Position numbers and translations under genes: made by a program. 64,000 nucleotides of DNA from assembly GCA_963781775.1 (NCBI GenBank), contig CAWAHE010000016.1:1-64000 (forward strand), given 5' to 3'. This document shows positions 58,884 to 64,000 of this stretch, piece by piece; position 1 is the first letter of the stretch; each line of letters begins with the position of its first letter. Under the pieces are notes generated by a model. The model saw only the letters and a program-made list of their open reading frames with translations. It made no database searches and was not told where the DNA came from. Source of the DNA: CAVSRC01 sp963781775 (lineage in GTDB: Bacteria; Pseudomonadota; Alphaproteobacteria; Rhizobiales; Kaistiaceae).

Positions 58884-60013
58884 GACGCTGTCTCGCGCGC
58901 CGGCTCTTCCCGGATGGCGCGCGCCTCCTCGGTGATGTCGATGCCAACCGGGCACCAGGTGATGCAGCGGCCGCAGCCGACGCAGCCGGAACTGTCGAAC
59001 TGGTCCCACCAGGTCGCCAGCTTGTGGGTCATCCACTGTCGATAGCGCGACTTGGGCGAGGAGCGCACCGAGCCGCCGTGGATGTAGGAAAAATCCATCG
59101 TAAAGCAGGAATCCCAGCGCTGGTTGCGCTCGGCGGTCTCGCCGGCAAGGTCACTGGAATCCTCCACGCTGGTGCAGAAGCAGGTCGGGCAGACCATGGT
59201 GCAATTGCCGCAGGTCAGGCAGCGGCCGGCGACGTCGTCCCAGCGCGGATGATCGAGGTTGGCGAGCAGCAGATCGCGGATGCCGGTGGTATCCATGCTG
59301 CGGCCTTGCGTCGCAACCGCATGGGAGACCGCGGCCTTGGCCGCCGCGAAATCGGCGTCGGATGCGGTGCGCTGCGGCAGCGTGGCCACCATGGCGCGGC
59401 CATCGTCGGAACCGAATTCGACGAGGTATTCATAGTCACCGTCGACCGCGATCTCGGTCAGCGACAGATCGTAGCCGGCCTTCGCCTTCGGCCCGGTATC
59501 CATGGAGACGCAAAAGCAGGTGCTGTGCGCCTCGCCGCAATTCACCGCGACGATGAAGGCGCCCTCGCGCCGCGACCGATAGTGCGGATCGACATAGGCG
59601 CCTTCCATGAGCACGCGATCCTGCACGGCAATCGCCGCCAGTTCGCAGGCCCGCACGCCGATGAAGGCGAATTTCTCGTCCGGATCGGCAGCGCCGTGGA
59701 CGGTGAACCCTGAACCGTCGCGCTCAGCGCTCCACAATTTCTGGCGCGGCGGGTGGAGGTATTTCTTCCAGGATTGCGGTCCGACCACGTAGCCGAACAG
59801 CGCGTTGTCGTCGCGGCGCTTCAGGCGGTAACGGCCGCCATCCTGCTCGTCGGTCCATCCTTCGGGTAGATCGGCAATTCCGCCGATGTCGTCATAGACG
59901 ATGGCCTGGTCACGTACGATGGGACCGCAGACGCGGTAGCCGGCGCTGCCCAACGCGCCGATCAGCGCGTCGAGCCCGTCGCGCGTCACCACCGCCGCTT
60001 CGCCGTTCGCCAT
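58880..60013 (-). CDS. Hydrogenase beta subunit, 4Fe-4S ferredoxin-like
   Basis: A 377-residue iron-sulfur protein. An N-terminal domain typical of sulfite reductase subunit A/hydrogenase beta (FGYVVGPQSWKKYLHPPRQK; GVRACELAAIAVQDR; CGEAHSTCFCVSM) is followed by two 4Fe-4S motifs (CLTCGNCTMVCPTCFC and CVGCGRCITWCPVG). It carries electrons from the small subunit to the gamma subunit. It is the first hydrogenase structural gene; GAGGG lies about 9 nt before ATG 60013. It overlaps the next gene by 4 bp. Confidence 0.93.
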   Translation of the reverse strand: MANGEAAVVTRDGLDALIGALGSAGYRVCGPIVRDQAIVYDDIGGIADLPEGWTDEQDGGRYRLKRRDDNALFGYVVGPQSWKKYLHPPRQKLWSAERDGSGFTVHGAADPDEKFAFIGVRACELAAIAVQDRVLMEGAYVDPHYRSRREGAFIVAVNCGEAHSTCFCVSMDTGPKAKAGYDLSLTEIAVDGDYEYLVEFGSDDGRAMVATLPQRTASDADFAAAKAAVSHAVATQGRSMDTTGIRDLLLANLDHPRWDDVAGRCLTCGNCTMVCPTCFCTSVEDSSDLAGETAERNQRWDSCFTMDFSYIHGGSVRSSPKSRYRQWMTHKLATWWDQFDSSGCVGCGRCITWCPVGIDITEEARAIREEPARETAS

Positions 60014-60095
60014 CGGACCCAGCCCTCAACACTGCCACTCGCCAGCCGCGCGCCGCGATCATTCCATGCTTTTGGCCGCAGGGGAAACCCACCCC

Positions 60096-60365
60096 CTATG
60101 GGGCCCGGCTCTCCGCCTCGTCTTCGTCACGGACGAGTATCTCGAAAATCTTTGCTGCCCGTCCATTGAGCGGCGCCCCCTCTCGGGCGAGTTGATCGCC
60201 TTCCCCGTCCGCCCAGTAGGCAGCCTGCTCCAACTCAGCGGTCGTCGGCTGAAGTTTCAGAATCTCCAAAGTCTTGGCGTCGTCAACGTCGCCCAGAATC
60301 TTGCGCAACTCGTCCCAGGTCGCTCCCATGACGCCTTCGCGGCCCATCTCTGCGGCAGTCGGCAT
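60096..60365 (-). CDS. Conserved-looking small protein of unknown function
   Basis: An 89-residue soluble protein, acidic overall, predicted mostly helical (TWDELRKILGDVDDAKTLEI; TTAELEQAAYWADGEGDQLA). I do not recognise a domain. Coding is supported by a strong AAGGAGG site 7-8 nt before ATG 60365 and by normal codon character. It lies between hsp20 and the hydrogenase operon on the same strand, 82 bp before the beta gene. It could be a stress protein or a hydrogenase accessory. Confidence 0.7.
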   Translation of the reverse strand: MPTAAEMGREGVMGATWDELRKILGDVDDAKTLEILKLQPTTAELEQAAYWADGEGDQLAREGAPLNGRAAKIFEILVRDEDEAESRAP

Positions 60366-60398
60366 GGCTCGCCTCCTTCTTCTCACGTTCCCCGTGAA

Positions 60399-60430
60399 AA
60401 CCGGGGGCCGCCCCTTGCGGGGCAACCCCC
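60399..60430 (-). terminator. Probable terminator after hsp20
   Basis: On the minus strand GGGGG-TT-GCCCC pairs with GGGGC-GG-CCCCC around GCAA, with one internal loop, followed by GGTTTTC. This is a hairpin with a short T-run located 42 bp after the hsp20 stop. Read-through into the 89-residue gene and hydrogenase operon is possible. Confidence 0.6.
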
Positions 60431-60471
60431 CTTGTCGGCATTCGCCGGTTTTGCCGGATCGACCTCCAGGC

Positions 60472-60996
60472 TCACGCGGCCTTCACGGCAATCTTCTTTT
60501 CCGCCTTCTCGACGCCCGGCCTCCGGGGCAGCGTTACGGTCAGCACGCCCTTCTTGAAGCTCGCGTCGATCTTGTCGGCATCGACGTCCTCAGGAATGCG
60601 GAAGGAGCGTTGGAAGGAGCCGAAGCGGCGCTCGGACAAGTAGTAGCCCTTCTTCTTCTCCTCTTTCTCCTCCTGCTTCTCGCCCCAGATCGTCAGCATG
60701 TCGCCTACGACCTTGAGCTCGACGCTCTTCTCGTCCATGCCGGGAAGCTCGGCGGTGATCTCGTAGACCTTGTCCTTTTCGACGACATCGACGGCGGGCA
60801 CCTTGCCCCACGTCGCATCGCCTTGCCAGAACGGCTCGAGATTGAATGACGGCCTCTGGAACGGCCACGACACGCTGAAGTTATTGAACAGCTTGTCGAT
60901 TTCGCCTTGAAGCGTCTCCAACGGATGCCGGGACACCGGTGTCCGCGCCGTTTCCCTCTCGGATTTCACGGGAAGCTTTGTTGCGGTGTTTGTCAT
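60472..60996 (-). CDS. Hsp20/alpha-crystallin family small heat-shock protein
   Basis: A 174-residue small heat-shock protein. The N-terminal arm (LFNNFSVSWPFQRPSFNLEP) precedes the alpha-crystallin domain (VPAVDVVEKDKVYEITAELP; KVVGDMLTIWGEKQ; GSFQRSFRIPEDVDADKIDA) and the GVLTVTLPR signature. It prevents protein aggregation without ATP. ATG 60996 is chosen because GGAGGA lies 7 nt upstream; ATG 61011 is in frame but has no such site. An FNR/FixK-like box lies upstream, so the trigger is probably low oxygen rather than heat. Confidence 0.93.
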   Translation of the reverse strand: MTNTATKLPVKSERETARTPVSRHPLETLQGEIDKLFNNFSVSWPFQRPSFNLEPFWQGDATWGKVPAVDVVEKDKVYEITAELPGMDEKSVELKVVGDMLTIWGEKQEEKEEKKKGYYLSERRFGSFQRSFRIPEDVDADKIDASFKKGVLTVTLPRRPGVEKAEKKIAVKAA

Positions 60997-61058
60997 GTCC
61001 GTATCCTCCATCGGATTCGAACCACCCGGCGATAGTGGCGGGGCCCGCCTCAAGCGCG

Positions 61059-61072
61059 TTGATATGAGTCAA
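61059..61072. promoter_or_regulatory. FNR/FixK-like box between hsp20 and the CoA-ligase/GNAT gene
   Basis: TTGATATGAGTCAA matches TTGAT-N4-ATCAA at nine of ten positions. For hsp20 it predicts a start near 61024 and a 28-nt leader. For the divergent gene it predicts a start near 61107 and a 78-nt leader. It may drive either or both. Confidence 0.65.
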
Positions 61073-61184
61073 TCGCTTAATGGCGACCGGGTGTTTCTTC
61101 CGTCTTTACCATTCATGACCCCGTCGCATCTTCACCTGCAGATTTAGATGTGAATTGGCCGCCGAGAGTGCAAGATTTCCCGCG

Positions 61185-63884
61185 ATGACAATCCGCAATC
61201 TCGAGTTCGCCTTCCGCGCCCGATCCATCGCGATCATCGGAGCGTCGCCGACCGACGGCTCGGTCGGACGCGTGGTGACGCGAAACGTGCGCGGGGCCGG
61301 TTTCGCGGGGCCGATCTGGCCGGTCAACCCACGCCACGCGAATGTCGATGGACTGACCTGCTATCCGACCGTCGCCGCGCTGCCTCAAACGCCCGACCTC
61401 GCCGTCATCATGACGCCGGCCGCCACCGTGCCGGGCCTGATCGGAGAGTTGGGCGCGCGCGGTACGCGCGCCGCCGTGGTGCTCACCGCCGGTCTCTCGC
61501 GCGAGAATGGCCTGCGCCAGGCCATGCTCGACGCCGCCAAGCCCTACACGCTACGCATCATCGGGCCGAACTGCCTCGGCCTGTTCGTGCCCGGCATCGG
61601 GCTCAATGCCAGTTTCGCCCACATCGCGCCCCGACCGGGCAAGCTCGCCTTCCTGTCGCAATCCGGCGCGCTCGCCTCCGCCGTCCTCGACTGGACCGCC
61701 GACCGCCACATCGGCTTTTCCACGGTCGTGTCGCTCGGCGACATGGCCGACGTCGATGTCGCCGATCTCCTCGACATGCTGGCCGGCGACAGCGACACCA
61801 AAGCCGTGCTCCTTTATCTCGAGACGGTCACCAATACCCGCAAGTTCATCTCGGCAGCGCGGGCCGCCGCGCGCCTGAAGCCGGTGATCGTCATCAAGTC
61901 CGGCCGCCACGCCGCCGCGGCCAAGGCCGCCGCCACCCATACCGGCGCGCTGGCCGGGACCGACGGCGCCGTCAACGCCGCCTTCCGCCGTGCGGGCTTG
62001 CTCCGCGTGCAGGATCTGGAGGAACTGTTCGACGCCGCCGAGACGCTCGCCCGTTTCGCGCCCATCGCGCGCGGCCGCCTCGGCATCGTCACCAATGGCG
62101 GCGGCGCCGGCGTCCTGGCCGTCGATCAGCTGGTCGACCATGACGGCGAGCTGGCGCAGCTGGCTCCAGAAACGATCGCCGCGCTCGACGCCGTGCTTCC
62201 GGCCACTTGGTCACACGCCAACCCGGTCGACATCATCGGCGATGCCGGGCCGGAGCGTTACAAGGCCGCCATCGAGGCCGTGTTTGACGACGACAATGTC
62301 GACGCATTGCTGGTCATGGCCTGTCCAACGGCCCTGGCCTCCGCCGAAGGCTCGGCGCAAGCGGTCGGTGAAGCCGTCAAGACCATCGATTCACGCCATC
62401 CGCCGCGCTTCAAGCCGATCCTCACCAGTTGGCTCGGCGACCACGCTGCAGCGCCGGCGCGCGCCATCCTCCGCCAATCCGGCGTGGCAACCTACAGCAC
62501 GCCCGCCGACGCCATCCGCAGCCTCACCTATCTCACCGGCTACAGCGCCGCCCAGCGCGCGCTCATGCAGACCCCGCCATCGCTCTTCGCCGAGTTCCCG
62601 GTCGACGTGGCCGCGGCGCGCGCCGTGTTGTCCGCCGTCGTCGCCGATGGCCGCACCACCCTGACCGAACCCGAAGCCAAGACCGTGCTCGCGGCGTTTG
62701 GCGTACCCGTCGTCGAAACCCGCGTCGCGCACGAGATCGGCGAGGTCGAAGCGATCGCCGGCCAGCTCCTCGTCCGCCATAATGCGGTTGCCGTGAAGCT
62801 TCTGTCGCGCGACGTCAGCCATAAATCCGACGTCGGCGGCGTCGTGCTGGGCGTGCGTTCGCCCAAGGCGGCGGCACGCGCCGCCCAGGGTATCGTCGAG
62901 CGCTTGACCACCAAGGCGCCCAACGCAGTGATCGAGGGCTTCACGGTCCAGGCCATGGTCGAGCGGCCCGGCGCGCACGAACTGATTGTCGGCATCGGCG
63001 ATGACCCTCTGTTCGGACCGGTCATTCTGTTCGGCGCCGGCGGCACCTCGGTCGAAGTGGTCGCCGACACCGCCGTCGCCCTGCCGCCGCTCGACATGAA
63101 GCTCGCCGACGACCTCATAGGCCAGACACGCGTTGCACGGCTGCTCGCCGGCTACCGCGACCGGCCCGCCGCCGACATGAACGCCATCGCCCGGGCACTC
63201 ATGCAGGTGTCCCAGATGGTGATCGATTGCCCGGAGATCGCCTCGCTCGACATCAACCCGATGCTTGCCGATGCTGACGGCGTCGTCGCGCTCGATGCCC
63301 GCGTCGTTGTCGACCCCGAACGGCTGGGTGAGCCGGGGCCTAATCGGCGGCTGGCGATCCGTCCCTATCCAAGCGCCTGGGAACGGCGGGTGACGACGAG
63401 CGGCGGCCGGGATGTGCTGCTCCGCCCGATCCGCCCCGAGGACGCGCGCCTCTATCCCGATTTCGTGGCCAAGCTCGACAATCGCGACATCCGCCTGCGC
63501 CTGCTCGCACCGCGCAAGCAGTTCTCCCACGACTTCCTGGCGCGCCTCACGCAGATCGACTACGCCCGCGAAATGGCCTTCATCGCCGTCGATCCGGACA
63601 GCGCCGAACTGCTCGGCGTGTCCCGGCTGGTATCCGACCCCGACTACACGCGGGCGGAATACGGGGTCATCGTACGCAGCGATCTCCAGGGTCTCGGCCT
63701 CGGCTGGGCGCTCATGGAGCACCTGCTCACCTATGCCCGCAGTGAGGGGCTTGCCCTCATCGAAGGCGAAGTGCTTTCCGAGAACGCCGAGATGCTCGCC
63801 ATGTGTCGCGAGATGGGCTTCACTGTGCTGCCCGACCCGGAAGACCCGGGTTGCTTCAAGACGCGGCTGACACTGGCGGCGTAA
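61185..63884 (+). CDS. Acetate-CoA ligase (ADP-forming)-like / GNAT acetyltransferase fusion, Pat/PatZ-like
   Basis: An 899-residue fusion. A CoA-binding domain (SIAIIGASPTDGSVGRVVTR), succinyl-CoA-ligase-like flavodoxin domains (FLSQSGALASAVLDW; SGRHAAAAKAAATHTGALAG), an ATP-grasp domain (about 480-710; TLTEPEAKTVLAAFGVPVVE) and a C-terminal GNAT domain (about 735-899; LLRPIRPEDARLYPDFVAKL; VIVRSDLQGLGLGWALMEHL) are in PatZ order. A His in THTGALAGT (about H252) sits where true ADP-forming ligases are phosphorylated, so ligase activity is not excluded. PatZ proteins acetylate acetyl-CoA synthetase and other lysines. Confidence 0.9.
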   Translation: MTIRNLEFAFRARSIAIIGASPTDGSVGRVVTRNVRGAGFAGPIWPVNPRHANVDGLTCYPTVAALPQTPDLAVIMTPAATVPGLIGELGARGTRAAVVLTAGLSRENGLRQAMLDAAKPYTLRIIGPNCLGLFVPGIGLNASFAHIAPRPGKLAFLSQSGALASAVLDWTADRHIGFSTVVSLGDMADVDVADLLDMLAGDSDTKAVLLYLETVTNTRKFISAARAAARLKPVIVIKSGRHAAAAKAAATHTGALAGTDGAVNAAFRRAGLLRVQDLEELFDAAETLARFAPIARGRLGIVTNGGGAGVLAVDQLVDHDGELAQLAPETIAALDAVLPATWSHANPVDIIGDAGPERYKAAIEAVFDDDNVDALLVMACPTALASAEGSAQAVGEAVKTIDSRHPPRFKPILTSWLGDHAAAPARAILRQSGVATYSTPADAIRSLTYLTGYSAAQRALMQTPPSLFAEFPVDVAAARAVLSAVVADGRTTLTEPEAKTVLAAFGVPVVETRVAHEIGEVEAIAGQLLVRHNAVAVKLLSRDVSHKSDVGGVVLGVRSPKAAARAAQGIVERLTTKAPNAVIEGFTVQAMVERPGAHELIVGIGDDPLFGPVILFGAGGTSVEVVADTAVALPPLDMKLADDLIGQTRVARLLAGYRDRPAADMNAIARALMQVSQMVIDCPEIASLDINPMLADADGVVALDARVVVDPERLGEPGPNRRLAIRPYPSAWERRVTTSGGRDVLLRPIRPEDARLYPDFVAKLDNRDIRLRLLAPRKQFSHDFLARLTQIDYAREMAFIAVDPDSAELLGVSRLVSDPDYTRAEYGVIVRSDLQGLGLGWALMEHLLTYARSEGLALIEGEVLSENAEMLAMCREMGFTVLPDPEDPGCFKTRLTLAA

Positions 63885-63887
63885 GAG

Positions 63888-64000
63888 CTACACGTAGCCG
63901 GTCGAGCCGTCGGGGCGGCGCGGCACCTTGCGCTCCCAGTGGACGTAGTCGTCCTTGGCGAGCACATCCATGTCGATTTCGACGCCCCAGCCGGGCCGGT
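63888..64000 (-). CDS. C-terminus of an enolase/mandelate-racemase-superfamily protein, cut by window edge
   Basis: The last 36 codons of a minus-strand gene: GWGVEIDMDVLAKDDYVHWE, then RKVPRRPDGSTGYV and a stop at 63888-63890. Ending PGxGVEID followed by an aromatic/basic tail is typical of sugar-acid dehydratases and other mandelate-racemase relatives. It would echo the ManD-like gene at 21 kb. The catalytic part is outside the window, so the assignment is tentative. It converges on the Pat-like gene with a 3-bp gap. Confidence 0.6.
   Translation of the reverse strand, partial: RPGWGVEIDMDVLAKDDYVHWERKVPRRPDGSTGYV

Overview
This window is high-GC (roughly 65% by eye) DNA with overlapping operons, purine-rich ribosome sites and a protein complement typical of a facultatively anaerobic alphaproteobacterium, most likely Hyphomicrobiales (Rhizobiales). 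The evidence is a haem-type FixL with FixJ and FixK, copper nitrite reductase with NirV, pseudoazurin and an NnrR-type regulator, pyruvate:ferredoxin oxidoreductase, a group 3b-like NiFe hydrogenase and many sugar-acid enzymes. I see no rRNA, tRNA, CRISPR array or complete insertion sequence.

Region 1 (1-22 kb) is a sugar and sugar-acid island. It starts with a truncated LysR regulator and an SDR dehydrogenase. A ribose-type ABC transporter follows: binding protein, permease, double ATPase, permease. After a scarred gap holding a glyoxalase remnant comes a tetronate-type module: a 3-hydroxyacid dehydrogenase (+ strand) facing otnC and otnK (- strand). Next are a frameshifted aldose 1-epimerase, a uronate-dehydrogenase-like epimerase, UxuA-type mannonate dehydratase and a five-gene oligopeptide/oligosaccharide ABC transporter. 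The region ends with a secreted PQQ-type sugar dehydrogenase and a ManD-type enolase-superfamily dehydratase. DUF2207 and LemA membrane proteins follow at 22-24.6 kb.

Region 2 (24.7-50 kb) is a low-oxygen island. It has an NAD(P)H-ferredoxin-type flavoprotein, NifJ and a dihydroorotate-dehydrogenase-like protein in one operon. A nitrite-reduction block (pseudoazurin, nirV, nirK, nnrR, DUF1858) follows, then a kinase/AAA fusion, a lone receiver protein, FixJ, FixL and FixK. After these come a flavodoxin-fold reductase, cytochrome c, a host-attachment-family protein, a tripartite FtsX/HlyD exporter, an AhpD-like protein, an MFS transporter and PEP synthase.

Region 3 (50-61 kb) is a minus-strand set. 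It runs from hsp20 and an unknown 89-residue protein through a hydrogenase operon (beta, a cyclic-nucleotide-binding-domain protein, gamma, small, large, protease, hypA, hypF, hypC, hypD, hypE). A Pat-like CoA-ligase/GNAT fusion follows on the + strand, and a truncated enolase-superfamily gene ends the window.

The unifying signal is a set of TTG-N8-CAA dyads (Crp/Fnr/FixK/NnrR type) upstream of eight units: the PFOR operon, pseudoazurin, nirK, DUF1858, the lone receiver, the AhpD-like gene, ppsA and hsp20/pat. A weaker one lies before the kinase fusion. In several cases the dyad centre falls about 41.5 bp before a start point that would give a 20-35 nt leader. I read kilobases 24-61 as a FixLJ-K/NnrR-controlled hypoxia island linking pyruvate, PEP, H2, NADPH and nitrite metabolism. 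That regulon is inferred from sequence, not demonstrated.
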